From assembly GCA_013398955.1 (NCBI GenBank), contig VWPU01010145.1, positions 682,001-746,000 of the forward strand: DNA of 64,000 bases, written 5' to 3'. Position 1 is the stretch's first letter. Every line of letters starts with the position of its first letter. The notes under the pieces were generated by a model. That model saw nothing but the letters and a program-made list of their open reading frames with translations. It made no database searches and was not told the origin of the DNA. This document shows, in pieces, positions 44,385-58,605 of this stretch. The position numbers and the translations under genes were made by a program. The DNA comes from Callaeas wilsoni (lineage: Eukaryota; Chordata; Aves; Passeriformes; Callaeidae).

Positions 44385-47300
44385 GCAATTTAAATACTAG
44401 CGTTGTTATTTCCTCCCTCATGGGAGGCCAGAGTGCTAAAGCTCTGACCTTTACTATTTTCCACCAGCTGTCATATCTCAAATAGGTGGTGATTGGTATA
44501 TGCAGCCAGCTGTGTCATTCTCCTGTAAAAAAAAAAAAGAAACCAAACTTTACCACTGAGAGGGGCCTGAGGCATATTCATGCCCTCCCGTGAGGTCACC
44601 AGGGGAGATCGCACCTGCTCCATCCTCTCATGAGTGTAATCATCACCTATCAGAAGTAATGCCTTATTTTGGTTTCACCTGGGTGGAGAAAGTTTCTACA
44701 GGCAATTTTAGGGAAGACAACTAAGCCTCATTTATTTCTAGTCTGACCTTAACGGCTGCACATATTTTTGCACATAAACATGTGTGGGGCTTCACGGGCA
44801 ATGCGAAATCTCCTTTTCTCACTGCTCTGGTGTACCTCCATCACAACCAACAACACGCTTGCTAAAAATTCCAAACAATGACCACCTTCTGCTGAGCTGA
44901 TCAAAGAGAAGGTGAAAAATGCTAACGAACTAGATCACCCTTTTTAAAGATTTAGCTCAAGACTGCTAAAATGCAAATATATCCATCAAATACACACTTA
45001 GAAGAAAAATGTCAACCTACTGTACCAAATGATTGTGTGAGTTGTTATATTTCTTAGTTGAGACAGAAATAATTGCTGAATAATCATGTGTATAACAAAA
45101 AATACTGCTGAATGAATTAACACATTTCAGAAAAGACTAAATCTTCACAAAGATCAAGTATTTCAAAATCTGACATGCATGTTTTCAATTTTGTGTGTTA
45201 TTCCAAGGGTTCATACAAACTGAGCAACTAGACACTGTTTAAACTCTTCAATAAAATGTTCTTTTCCCTTATAAAATCCTACACTTTTTTATATTTTAAC
45301 ATAAAAATGTATCCAGTATTTTAGAAACTCTGCTTTTGAGAGTAGGGTCCAGGGACTCCTAAAAATTGTGAAGTACAAGGACTATGGGCTAGTTTTAGAT
45401 ATGTGATATATCAGTTTTTTCTGGGAGTGCTGCTTCCACTAACTTTACAGAGAGCCTCAGGAAAATACGGTCCAAACCTGAGCATCTTAGTTCCTCTGTT
45501 TTATACTTTATAAATCTGTGCCTCTTGCCTTGGAGGTCATAAAAAAATCACCTATAAGAAAGAGGAAAACAATCAAGAAAAAGAAAAGGTCTTTGAGTTG
45601 GCCCCAAAAATGCCAAATTCACCCCAGCGTAATTCTGCTGAAAACAATGGAAGTACACAGGAGCTGAACTTTTCCCACTATCTTTACACAACAGTAAGCA
45701 GCCAGTAAAACCATTATATCCAATAGTTCTGCACATTTTCAGTAGGTGAACAGAACTTCACTATGTGGGACTGAGGGGATTTTTTATTATTTTTTTATTC
45801 TTGCAAATGATTACTTCCTTAATCTTTGGAAATCCTGTTTCCAAGCAGAGATTCTGCTCGGTGTTGAGAGGGTGACCATCCTGACACGGGAGAGGAAGGG
45901 ACAAGAATGAACACTGGCAATACCAAGCCTCAGCATTCACAATCACTGCCAGAGCACTCCCTAGCTAATAGTAGTTTGCTATAAGCTCATTAAGGGATAA
46001 ATCTGGCTTCTTATAATTCAGTTTCTTGTAGCAAGCAATAAGAAGTTGTTTTGCAAATAGACAGCTGATGGAGCTCCAATACCTCTGGGAATACAAGGCG
46101 AGGGCAACTTCAAAAGCCATGATGGTTAAACCTCCCTGTGAGTTCCTCAGTGTGAGGGAGGCTCTGCCTTACATCGCCACCGAAGTGATCAGTGGGATGG
46201 GGCAGAAGTGTATCACCTTGCAGCCCCCAGGAGCTGCACTTCTTACAGCTCACAAAAGAGATGCACAAAAGAAGGCTCCTCCTTGCAACAACTACCCACC
46301 CTCCTTAGCAGGCCCACACAGGCTGCTTGTCACCGTTACCTGGCTGTCACCTCCCCTGCCACTGGAGTGAGGTCTCCGGGAGGTTTCTGCAGGAGCTGCG
46401 TTGCGTTAAGTACCAAGGTGCAGGCGCAGAGGACATCAAATACACAATATGCTCTGGCTTAGAGCAAATCACCGCAGCTTTATGCAGTACTTAGACAGAT
46501 GAAAGCAAAATTAATATTCTCATAAAATAACAAGGAAATACTTACTACTTTGGTTTTTTCACTCTGCTGATGTGTGTAGTTTTAGCTACAATAAAAAATT
46601 TTGTCTGATTACCAAAAAAATTGCTGAGAAATGCAGTGCAGTAAACTTGCCCTAGCTCTGCTTTTTCACTTGTTTTTAAAGCTGTACTAGATCATTAGGG
46701 CATATGCAGAATAAAAGGCAGCAAATCATTTGCCAAATAGAAAGACATTGGATTTCCGTAAGAATAAAGGCTTACATTTAAAAATATATACATCTACTTC
46801 AGCTTGCAACGGACCAAAGATAGGAAAGTGTACATTCCTTTGAGTAATAAATCATACTTGGCACTCTCTTTCGGAGAGCTATGTTAAGAACTAGTCTCCC
46901 AATAGTAACACACGAAGCTATTGGAATTTCATAAGCTTTCTACAATTGCATACATGAGGGAAAAAAACCAAAATAAAGCAGTTGGCATGAAGTAAGTTTG
47001 TATAACAAATAATTCTAGGATTTTTTTTTAATGAAGTCAGCCATTGGAGTGTGAAAAAATGTATTGTGTATCCCTGTGCTTGAAGGCAGAGCTGAAATTC
47101 AGCGAGAGGCCTTTGCACAGGGAGGGTGGTGCTGCAGCAGCCTGCTAGCACATCTATAGAGCAGAGCCCAGATAAGCCATCAGGAAAGGAGAATAAGCTC
47201 ATGTGCAAAGTCCTACTCCTCACCCACCCTACCAGCACACTGCAGCCTGTGAGTCACTCAGAAATCCTGTAGAGACACAGACAACACGGTTACTTGCTTA

Positions 47301-50300
47301 AACACACTATGAAACGTGTCGCAGTTAATGCTTTCTCCACCTGTAAGTGCTGAAAGCATCAGGATACCCATAAAACATCTCCCACAAACAACCGCAATGA
47401 CCACGGGATCTGCTGTTGAGCTTGTACTTACATTACAGCATCGGCCGGGACAAAGCTCAGCATTTAACTATTTCTTCGTAAACTGCTTCCACATGCTTGT
47501 CTGCTCACTGTGCCATTCCTTCCATTGATTGCTTGTGTTTGACAGCATCTGGGTTGCAAAACGATCCTCTGCCCCCTCTTTTGCAAAATCAGCAGGCTGC
47601 AGAGGGATGCGTGACCACTGCTGCAGCCGATGTATCCAAACAGCCCAATGCAGCAGAGGCTTTAGCTCCCCCTTCCCTGCCTGGGTTTTTCCTTTCTTTG
47701 TCTGTGTGGGGTTTTTTTTAAAGAGATATGGTCCTGACTAACCTCAAGTTTCAGGAGCACAATGCAAGCTCCAGGCACGGGGCAGTCAAACAGACGTGGA
47801 AGGATACCAAGACAGAAGGCCAAAATAACACCATTTTAAGAGATGTTACTCAAGGCATAACATGTATTTGAACTATTCCGTGTAACAGATCAAATTTTGT
47901 AGTCTGTTCTGCTTAATTTAAATTTTCTTATTGACATTTTGCTGCATTATTTCTTCACTTTTTGCATTTTTTTCAGCTTATACAATAGGCTTCTGCTTAT
48001 TTATTTCACTCTTCAACTCTCCTTCTGTGTCAAAGAATGTTTAGATTTTAAATGTTCACAATTTGAGGAAGCCGTCTGTCAAAACTTCAATTTGTATAGC
48101 AGTTTTAGCAAATATCTTTACTATTTTGCCTCTGTTTTGCCAACATTATGCTCACACTCTTTAGGACTTCCTTAAATTAATTTTGTCGGTGCTGATTACA
48201 TCAAGACTCAGAAGTCTGTGGGCTACCAGTAGCATCCTGAGTTTGGTTTCTCTTTTCCAAGCTGGCATGGGTAGCTGCTAGCACTTACACATTTTAAAAC
48301 TCATCTCCTTATTAACTTCACATTCATATTCCTGTTCATGTGATCAATTGCATAAAGCAGACCTCAGCATTTAAGGCATTTCTAAGATTTTTCATTGTCT
48401 CCCCTTAGTCACTACTAGGGAGTTAGGTTGCCCTCCAGGAAAACCAAGAAACCTTTCCTTTGAGAGCCCTTCTAATTTTGCCAGTTGTGTTTCTTTGAAT
48501 TCCACATGCAAGTGTAGAATGTTGCCCCTCCCCTTGATCCAGCAGCCTCCTGCCAGAAACGCATCATCCCAACCTGTCAGTCTTCATTTAAAAAGCTGGA
48601 CTAACACAGCACTTCACAAGAGCTTCAGGACTGGCTGAAAGGATGAGATTAGGGATTTCTATGGAGTCTGGAGCTCTCTTTTCCCCCTGCAGTCCTGAGC
48701 TGCACAGGTGATGCACTAGAAATAGCTTCTGTACAGGGTAATGTCAGCAGAGGCAGAGAAAACAAACACAAAGTGCTAATGCAGCTTTGTACAGACAGAG
48801 GGCTCCTCCTTAGACAACTCCTGGACTTTACTACAACTCTACTGCTTTTGATTAGAAAAACCTGTTTTCCTGCCAAGGAGCTGAGGCTGACTCCTGTCAT
48901 GTTGAAGTAACACTGCAAACACTAAGAGGCTACTGCTCCATTGTATAAAAGGAAATATTATTCTTCCAAGAAAAAGAAGTCTGTTTCACATTAAAGTACA
49001 TCTGATAGTAAGTGAAATTATTTGTGTTATCGGAAGCAATTTACCAGAGGAGGACAACATCCTTATATTTGGAGTCCTGATCATGAAAGGTCAAGAGGAA
49101 GTGAGCATAAGTAGGCAACAACTCTGTCCCTACAATATTGCTTTTTGTTGCATAGAGATCGAAGAAAACACATTTTTCTGGTCATCACATCTCAGCTTTA
49201 ACCACAGAAACACAAAGAAATCCTCTCTGAGATCGAGTAAACAAAAGGACATTGTAACCAGGCAGAGCAGACTGTTTAGCCAGGAAAACATGCAGTGCCA
49301 GTCTCCAAAACATTGCCCCACTGGATAAGCTCTTGCAGCACAATGATCTCACACAGCTGTCGTGTTGCTCCTAAGTTTCACTGCCGAAAGAATAGGCCCC
49401 AGTGCAGTGGCATGCTGAGAACGACCTTCTTGAGCAGGGCGCACATGCCACATAGGCCGGTAGGATGGCATCAGCCCTGTTTATCAATGTCACATTCTGA
49501 AAACACAAAACAATCCATATGGGGGGTGGGAATGAAGCCGCAGATGACACAGGAAGCATCGCAAGGACAGGAGGCGATGGGGGACAACACGTAGAAATAA
49601 AAATGCTTTAAAAGCACTCTCTCACAAAGTGCTCAAATCCTTTTCAAGCAGCAGGCATAAAGAGCCCTCCTTTGAAATTCCATTCCTAGAGTGAAAATAG
49701 ATTGTGAACGACTAGCATTATTAGCAATCTTCTTATAGAAGAATGTCAGCTGAGGGCAGCCCCATGTCTGGAAGCTGAGCCTGAAAAAGCAGCTGGGCTT
49801 CCCACGTGGGAAGCAGGTGAAGGGCAAATTTCCCCTCCAGGGACATTTTAAAACAAAGGCAAAAATAAGTATTTGATTGATGCATTCTGCATCCCAGCTG
49901 TGAAAATCCAGTAAAATTAGAAGGCTCATTGCCGCAGAGTTGGATATGACTTTTATTGGTGCTAACATGGGTGAAGTGCAGCCAGCTACTCAAATGGGTG
50001 GCCTGCAAAGCTGATACCTTGTAAAATTCACTTGCCTCCTCTTTCAGTCAGAACCATTTTTCTTATTTCTCTTCCTCTTTAATTTTAATTCCCTCCTCCT
50101 CAAATGGGATACCTCTTCTCACACAGCACCCTCAGCATTAGCAGCCTCTCTATGCTGTCCATGAAGGGAGAGGCACCAAGGAACATCCCCTGATGCCTCT
50201 TGGGCATTCACTGTGGCCATGCCAGAATGGGGAGAGCTGGGCAGCACTGGGCAGCACTGGCCTGGAGGTAGCCAAAAACACGCCACTCACCCTGCCACAT

Positions 50301-52384
50301 ACAGAGCCAGTGTCACACTCAAGGATAAACCAGTGGTTTCATCAGCCAGATGCAGCCCACAGCTGTGCCCATGGTGAGGGGAGCTGAAATCTTCCTCAAG
50401 TGGCAGTGTATTGCAGCTTGGTAACAGATCCAGTTCAGAAGTTTCAAGGAACCTCTGACTGTTTTAGCTCTGTGGAAAATCTCAGAAGAGCTGACCCAAC
50501 CACTATGAGAAATATGACCAAAAATATGCAAAATGTTAATCAAAATTAATTTCCATAGTGAGCTTTACTTCCTCCACAATTTTATTGGATTTTCCCAGGC
50601 ATTGCAAGATCACCCTTCAAAGCTGTAGGAGAAAGACTGGCAATTTTCTGCTTAATTCTTCTCCAGTCCCCAGCATAGCTAGCTTCCAATTAAAGGGAAT
50701 AAAAATGAAATTTAGCCATAAAATCTTCCTACAAAATCCATTTGTAGGAGACCTGCACTATGTAACAGCAAAGATTAAGGAGAGTGTTTGAAGTTGGTGA
50801 ATGTATAACGGATAACTAATTAGTGACATTTGAAGATAAGCTGAATTTTCGACAATCTGAAATAATTTTTTTAAATACTAAAAACAGTGACAGGGTTTTA
50901 GTCTTCTGAGGTTAAATATATGGAACTGCATTAGCTGGATCTTGTAGTAAGATCACTGTAATATTTGGAACAGCAAACTCTTCATCACAACCTGCTTCAG
51001 CTGTCTCAAGTGACTCACATGTGGTTTAAAGGTGCTGCAAGGAAAAAGTTTTAAAAAAAGATGAAATATGAGGAAGAGGTGACCTAACTGAAAAATCTCC
51101 AGTACTTGCGTGCCAAGACCCCTGATTTGCTTCCGTTTTAAGTTAAAATTGTGATTTCTGTGTTTTGTAATTGATCATATCTGCGGTAGATCTCTTGTTA
51201 ACCTAGATAAAAAGACAAAAATGTTATAAATTAACATTTCTAGGCTGTGATCCAGGATGATTAAAATACCGTCTTGCCCAGGCTATTAGTGCCATAACAA
51301 TTTTAATGCCAGCAAGGCCAGGCAATTAGCATTTGTGTGATTAAAATACCAGCCTGGTCTTCTTGAGCCAGAGTGATTAGTATGTTGCCAGTCCTGACTA
51401 TTAGTGTTAGCACCACCAATGGTGTGGAATTTTATAGTCCTTTGAGAATTAATTTAGGCTCATATTGGCTTGACATTATGCTTTTTCTTTAACTATACTT
51501 TACCTCATTGAAAAATGTATATGCATATTTCGAATACTTACGTAATTGTAAGAAAAAAATATTTTTGTGTGTTTGTACCACCATGATAATAGAAGATTTA
51601 ACATATTGTCTGTGTAGGAGGAGTCATGAAAAGACTGGATTATCAAGTAGGAATTCCAAGCAGGGAAATTAAAACAATGATGAAATTTGTTCACCCTCTG
51701 ACTAAAACTTAAATGCCAGCTCAGTCTGGCATGCAGCCAGAGCCGTGCGGCCTGACTGACCCCATTTGCCCAGGGCAGTGGATGCATTAACCACTGCAGT
51801 GCAGTGCAGCCCTCTCTGCATCCCGAGGTAGGTGCAGAACAGCTGATGGGAAGAGCTGCCTTTGACACCAAGTGTTCAAATTCAGGAGGTGGGCTTTTTC
51901 TATGATAAATACTGGCAACACCAATGAGGAGCAAAATTTGACATTAAGGGCAAAAATGTCATGGAAGAGACCTTGGCTTAGGCTATCCAGGAATAGTGGG
52001 ATCATGAAGAACCACCTTTGTGGAAGCAGATACCTACAGAAGACTGAAGCCATGTCACAACAGACTGTTGGGCTGTAGCACTCAGGCCATTAGTGTTCTG
52101 CTCAGAATTGCACCTACACTGCATCTTAGGGCCTGTGTAGCATTTGTATATACGTATATCTGTATACACACTCTGTATTCCTATCTAATCATATATGCAT
52201 ATTGACCATTTGCTGCAACTTTGAATTTTCTATTTTTTAATCAACTCTCCAGATATCTATGTAGTCTTATTCTGTGACCACTCTGAATTCCTTAAAAACC
52301 TTCAGCAGTGAACTCAAACGCCTTGGAACTCTAGGTAGACAGGATTTCCTGTATCCCTTTATGCTGTTCCTCTCAGTTCAATCA
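44385..52384. other. Intergenic, no gene recognised
   Basis: About 8 kb of unique sequence. Open frames up to 144 codons occur (for example 51500-51934 on the minus strand) but show no domain, no conserved motif and no splice context I trust. A decayed tandem structure is at about 51,259-51,410. Confidence 0.55.
51259..51410. repeat. Decayed tandem repeat with ATTAG cores
   Basis: GATTAAAATACC occurs at about 51,259 and again about 80 bases later. ATTAG cores are at 51285, 51325, 51376 and 51400, most preceded by GCCAGG-like or CCAG-like words. It looks like three or four diverged units of 40-80 bases. Confidence 0.5.
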
Positions 52385-52930
52385 GGTATGTGAGGTGTGA
52401 TTTGCACTCACAAAATTCATGTTGACTTTCTCACAGTGGCATAGTTATTTATGTGTCCTCTAATTTTATTCTTTATTATAAATCTTGTGGAATTGTCCTG
52501 TAGAGATAATGAGCATACCAATCTGTAGTTCCTCAGATCCCTGTTGGAACTCTTTTTGAAAAATGGTCTCATCAGTTGCTTTCTAGCACTGTGGGAAGCA
52601 AAGGGTTTTGAAGCAAAAGTTAGAAGCATGGACAGTCACTCAGCTTTAAGAGTTGTTAAAAGAACTGATTTTTGAAAAGGTCCTAGTAATTTGTTATTCT
52701 TCATTTTCTCTACTGTTCTACATATATTTCACTCCAAGGCAGCAACTCTGTGTAGTTTTTGTCTGGAAGGATGCCAGCATGGAGATTTTCCTGTGCTCTA
52801 TTGTGGTGAAAAAAGATGCAAATAACTGAATCAGCTTTTCCTATGATGGGCTTATTTGGTTTGTTTACTATAGAAGAGTTTGAAAAGCTAGGTAGAATTA
52901 GTTTTGCACTTTTGCAGGTTGTTCATCAGT
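52385..52930 (-). mobile_element. Degraded CR1-type LINE, reverse-transcriptase region
   Basis: In reverse complement, phrases here resemble the RT region of CR1: ATTCATGTTGACTTTCTCAC, ATCTGTAGTTCCTCAGATCC, CTTTTTGAAAAATGG. The frame is broken many times. Boundaries and subfamily are uncertain. Confidence 0.5.
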
Positions 52931-55514
52931 AATCAGCTCTGAGCTGTGTCACTTCCAGTCTTGGTTTATTTATTAAATCATCTCTCCTGCATGAGAAGAT
53001 GTTTCACCTAAGTGCTGGTAGCTAATACCTTCTTAAACATGATATCACAGGGAGTGTAAGATAGGCACAAGCTAGCATGAACCACTGTGTTCAACAGTCA
53101 GGCAGAGCCATGCTTAACACATTATTTTCCACAATTTAAATACCAAAGAAATTTACTCAGGAGGGAAAAATGAAGACCCATACATAACCATATGCAGACC
53201 CTCAATGGATGCAAGTAAAGCTTTGAAAAACATTTTAGGGATCTCTCATCTTTCTCCCTTGTACCTGCTCACCGGGCATCATGACAAGGCAGAAGAGTAG
53301 GCTGTGTGAAATGAGGGGTAGCATGAGTCAGATTGCAGTGTCAACAGTCTGCACCCTGCCTCCATCCTGCAGTCAGAGAAAATATTATTAATTATTGCAG
53401 TAAATAACAGTAAATATACTATACAAAATATAGATATATTATATTTTATGTGTATATTCAATATATAAATAAATACAATGGAATTTTAATGTATTTATTT
53501 ATAAATATGTTCCTTTCCAAAAACTACAAACCAACTTGATAATCGTAATAATTATTATAAAAGTTGTTGATAACCATTATCTGCTGGCATAGTGCAGCCA
53601 TGAGGAAGGAAAGCGTGATCTACAGGGGACAGAAAATGGTAAGTTACTAATAAGTGAGAGCTAATTTCAAGATTCTATGTGATTTTGATTTAGTCCCAGT
53701 CAAGCAGGATGCCAAGAAGGCATGGAGAACAGATTCAGAGAAGCCCTAGCAATACAGTTAGAGAAACAATGTTTGTCTTGAAAGAAAGAGATTAACATGC
53801 TTAATTTGTTTATCAAAAGAAGGTGAAAAAAAAAAAGCCTGATCATCAGCAAAAGCCATAGATAGCCAGGAAGCGGAATGTATTTTTTAACCTACTGAAC
53901 AGTATTAATTTCTTATTTGCAAATGATGTTCTCATTTTTTCCATGTGTTTGTTTTCCTTTTTTTGTGTGTCTGTTCAACATTTCACAATTTTTCTAGCAA
54001 AACTTCTCCATGAGTGTAAAATTGAGACGTATTTCCCTCCCAAAAAAAACCTTCCTAAATCAGCTTTCGCAAACTTCTCGATAACCAGCTTTGCCTTTTA
54101 CCTTCCGTTTCATCATGCACTGGTGTATTGCCCTCCCTATCAGACAACTCACTCATGGAGAAAATCTTATTTCACAGAAGCTTCCACTATCTGCTTTTTG
54201 TCTGACTAAAGAGGTACTCCCTGTCATTTTATGGTTTCTCTCTTTTTTTGTGTGTTCAGGCTCCCTCTACAAGTCAGCGGCCTTTTATTTCTGACCTCTA
54301 GTATTTCATACTAGTTAAGCAAAAATGGAGCTCTTCTCTCACCTTTCCTCCTCCATTTTCCTTTCTTCCCTGAAATCAGTTAGAGGGTCCAAAACAATCA
54401 CTTCAGGAGGCCATTCCCAAGAGGGTGAAGACCAGATTTCGCTATGACCAGAAGAAATGCCTCAGCCCTAAGCAGGATTTCCCTTAGGATTTTGATTCTA
54501 ACTGGCCTTGCCTATTCTCTTCTTCTACATATCATCTGGCTACATGAACACATAGAAGGCAAAACAGAAAGGAACAGCCAATGGCCACAACAGCTGTGGG
54601 CCACGGATATCCCTGAAGTTGTGCAGACACGTACACAGAGCCTGGCAGAGCCTGGCCGTGACACTACTGCCCCCAAAATGGATCTGCCCAAGGTGCCTCT
54701 ACACCCACATATGGGTGGGAACTGGCTGCAATGCAAGACAGAACATGCACAGGCACACTTTTCCATGATAAACTTATAGTGACACCATCTGTCTACTTTA
54801 CATTGTCAATGAATATTTTTATTTGCCAGGAAGAGAAGACTCTTAAGAGATTAGGTGTTAGATGGTGTTCTCAAAGAAAATAAATAAATCCTAAAGTGAT
54901 AAGATAAAATAAAATAATAAACAAATCAATAAATAAGATAATGACCCAGATCATTACATCGGGTCAGGTTACATCCTGATCTCTGTTGCTGTCACAGTCC
55001 TCAAGCTCAGCTCTCAGATGCATTCTACAGCTTCTTTATAACATTTCCTTACAGCCTGTGATTCCCACCAAAGTGAGCCTAGCAGACTCATCCCATCAGA
55101 AATGTCAGACCCAAAAGTTTCCTTTCTGTCAGTTACCTAAGACAGGTATAGAAGAAAAAAAATTATGTCATGCATCACCATCACTCACAGATGTGCTGAT
55201 ATTTTCCTCCTTTCAGCCTCGCAGGCAGCAAAGGCCTGAAGGATTCGTACTGGAGCTGTTTCTAGGTCTCCTCTTACAGCATTGCACTGCATCTCTAGCT
55301 GCAGCATAAGAATAAGAAACTTTAAAATTGGTGCATGCTTTATTTTTGACAGGTTTTTTGCTGTTTAAAAGGTCAGCTACTGATTTTTGATAATGCCCAA
55401 ACTGCTGTGGCTGCAAGGTAAGGGAAAGCAGAAAATACTTTGTTAACCTGGTCATCCCTATAAATATATGGACTCCCTTCATCTGTGCATTTTGTTAGAC
55501 ACCCTACTTCTCTG
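52931..55514. other. Intergenic, no gene recognised
   Basis: AT-rich unique sequence. It includes AT-only stretches near 53,380-53,520 and a TAAA-rich low-complexity patch (54,881-54,943). No gene is seen. Confidence 0.55.
54881..54943. repeat. TAAA-rich low-complexity tract
   Basis: Interrupted AAATAAAT and ATAAAATAAAAT units. Confidence 0.75.
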
Positions 55515-55598
55515 TGTCGAACTGGATGCGTTGGCAGGGGGGTTGGACTCGAGGATCTCCGGTGGTCCCTTCCAACCCGAACTTTTCTGTGATTCTGA
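55515..55598 (+). mobile_element. CR1 LINE extreme 3' end
   Basis: About 80 bases: GGGGGGTTGGACTCGAGGAT, GGTGGTCCCTTCCAACCCGA and TTCTGTGATTCTGA. A strongly 5'-truncated copy. Confidence 0.9.
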
Positions 55599-56744
55599 AA
55601 GAGGGGTTTGTGCTCCCTGCTGCTCCACCCCACTGGGAACAGCGCTGAGGGCTCAAATTGCCACCATGTGCCTGGCCTCTTCTCAAATTATTGTTGGGTC
55701 TCCACTTTTGGTCAGAGGCAGGGACTGGCCTAGAAGGAGCACATTTTTGTCCAAAATAAGGAAACTTGAAAGATTAATATTAATCATTTTGGTGGGTTCT
55801 TTAAAGACTTTCTGCTGTCTTCATCTCTGCTGAAGATAGGACAATGGCAAGCCACAGTTATAACATTCAGATTGTGAGACTACTTGAGATGGAAAATATT
55901 TATATCCATGAACTCAAAGTCACAGGAGAATCTGTGCTGCTTGTTTCCCAAGCTGGAGGTTTTGCTTTGCAGTCAGTGAGTTTTAGGGTGGAAAAAGAAA
56001 GAAGAATTTCTTACAGATTTTTTTTGAGGGGAGGTTGTAAATAAGGACATTTTAAGGTATGTGAATATAGTAATTCTTTTTTCAGTTGTGTTGGGGACCT
56101 CGAGACCCATGTCACAAGCAGTTCTCTTAAACTCAACGACTGACAAAATGACACCACCAAGGTCACTGCCGTACATCAAGATGTGCACTGTAAGGTATAA
56201 TACAACGCATTTATCATCAGTGTGACTTGATGCTATTTACCATCCAAAAAACAGTAAATACTGAGACTCTTTGGTTCTTCCAGAAGCTTGGTCTATTGGT
56301 TGTAGTGCAGGACAGAGCATTAGGGCTGAAGACCTTATTAATTTTTGTAATACTTGCATCAAGACAATCCTCAGTCACACATTGGATTGTTAGAGTTGTC
56401 TGCTTTTGGATGCACTACAGTCAAGCACCGAAGCTTTTGCCTTTTTAATTCTCTGAGGCAGCATAGAAAATGGATGCACAAAATTTCTGGCCAAAGCTAG
56501 GGACAGAATGCTTTCCCAAGGGAAAGGAGGAATCAAATGTGCCCAAGAAGACCAAAAAATGGGTGCATGCATCCTGGATCAGAGTTCCAGGACTAGCAGG
56601 CTTAATTCGCTGCAAAAAGGACACACATGTCCTGAACTGCTCCTGACTTGCGCTAGGAAGATGGTGGCTGGGAGCATGCTGACACTGACAAATAATTGAC
56701 TAGACCTAGCCCCTGGCCGCCTTCATGGTTCTCAGGAATGAAGG
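55599..56744. other. Intergenic, no gene recognised
   Basis: Unique sequence between two CR1 copies. No coding exon or RNA gene was recognised. Confidence 0.55.
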
Positions 56745-57233
56745 AAGACATCAGGAGCAGGTTTTAGGCCACAATATCCTTAGGGCCACAAAGACAATCG
56801 CAGGGCTGCAGCAGCTCTCTGATGGAGACTGGCTTAAAGAGCTGGGGTTGTTCAGCCTGGACAAGAGAATTCTCCAGTGTGACTTTACAGCACCTTCCAG
56901 TACCTGAAGGGAACCTCAAGAGCGCCAGTGAGAGTCTTTTTATAAGGTCATGTAGAGACAGGACAAGGGGCATTGGTTTTAAACTGAAAGAGGGCAGGTT
57001 TAGATTAGATTTTGGGAAGAAATTCTTTGCCATAGCAGTGGTGAGACACTGGAACAGGTTGCCCAGAGAAGTTGTGGATGTCCTGTCCTCAGAAGTGTTC
57101 TTCAAGACCGGGTTGGATAGGAGCTTGTGAGCCAACAGGTCTAGTGGAATGTGTCCCTGCCCACAGCAGGGGGGGTTGGAACTGCAGGACCTTTAAGGTC
57201 CCTTCCAAACCAAACCATTCTGTGATTCTGTGA
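56745..57233 (+). mobile_element. CR1 LINE 3' end with intact tail
   Basis: GAGCTGGGGTTGTTCAGCCT, GAGACAGGACAAGGGGCATT, TGGAACAGGTTGCCCAGAGA, CCTTTAAGGTCCCTTCCAAA and ATTCTGTGATTCTGTGA. The open frame at 56822-57130 is a CR1 remnant, not a host gene. Confidence 0.96.
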
Positions 57234-58029
57234 GAATTGTTCCAGTGAGTCATACCAAGCTCAAGAGCCACAATATCGGTACCATCAGTGCAGAGGCATT
57301 TGGTCAGAGCTCTAGGTTACATTCCTAGCTCTCTCAGGTGCAGTCCTTGAAGGGGCTTGGCACCTCTATGACGAGCCTAGCAAAAAAATAGATCCTCTGC
57401 ACCATTCAGTGGTAGTGGCACCAAGTGTCTGCTGGCAAGAGAAACTGAACTGCTTTAACAGTGCTGATACTTACAAGGCTTTTCATTACCTGCAAGAAGA
57501 ATGGGGCAGCTTGTCTCTCTCTGAGCCACCTTGAGTCCGCAAACTCAGGAAACCGGCCTACAAGAGTGGCACAATAGTTCAGGTATTTTTTTCCCGGTCT
57601 CTTTGTCAAAACAATTTTTGTTTTCTTTTTTGTGCTTTCTGCAGGAGTTGTTTGGCAATGACAGCTGGCTAGCAAGTCTTTAAATGGTGTGTAGGATCTT
57701 AGGGGGCAAAATTGGAGACTATAGCAAATGAACTTCATCACTGCGTCAATCAATTCAGAGCCTTCATGGCAGAGTTATGGTTTCTGAGAATCCAGGACAC
57801 TAAAAAAGAGCAAATACTGACTATTTAGCTGTGATTAGCATAATCCTGATCCCAAGTTATTAAACTCTGCTGAGAGGCAATGTATATTAGCTTAGGCTGG
57901 ATGCCACATAAAGACTTGGAGCAGGAAAAGAGTAAGCAGATGTTGGTCTACAAAAAATCGTGTAGGTATATCATTTGCCTACATGCATGGATCTACTTCT
58001 AATTAAATTTTGCTCCAATTTGAGAGGAA
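57234..58029. other. Intergenic, no gene recognised
   Basis: Unique sequence. The open frame at 57406-57753 (minus, 115 codons) has no recognisable features. Confidence 0.55.
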
Positions 58030-58550
58030 ATTAGTGAATACACTTGAGTACAAGCATTCAGAAGGATGTAGACACGCTGGAAGAATGGTCCAGCCTTGTG
58101 AATTTCAAGGACAAATGCAAAGTCTTGCTCCTGGAAAGGAAGAGCCACTGGCACATGTGCAGGCTGATCCTGCCTGGCTAGTGGCAGCTCTGTGGAGAAG
58201 CAAGTGAGCAGCAAGATGAGCATGAGCCAGCAGTGCCCTGGCACCAAAGAAGGCCAATAGACATTGTGCTGGGGCAGAGCCAGAGACCAAAGGAAGAGAT
58301 TATTCCCCTCTGCTCAGCACTTATTACATTACTGCCAGGCCCCGAACACAGGAGAAGCATTGACTGTAACTGGGTCGAGTTCAGCAGAGGCACCACTTTG
58401 GTGGGGGCTGCAGCACTGGCCCTGTAAGGAAATGCTGGATGAATGGGATTGCTCAGCCTCAGCCCAGATGGCTTCGGGAGACCTAACAGCTCCTGGTGCC
58501 AACAGGGAGATCAACGCTGAAGAGGAGCCGGACTCTTCACAGCAGTGAAG
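58030..58550 (+). mobile_element. Old CR1 LINE fragment
   Basis: Diverged CR1 blocks: GGACAAATGCAAAGTCTTGC (the CR1 'AAGTGCAAGGTCCTGC' region), CCCCTCTGCTCAGCACTTAT and GGGATTGCTCAGCCTCAGCC. The tail is lost. It directly precedes the solo LTR at 58606. Several overlapping short frames here are shadows. Confidence 0.6.
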
Positions 58551-58605
58551 GACAGGAAGATGGGAACCAGCAGGTATATTTTGAAAGAACAGAAATTAAA
58601 AACGG

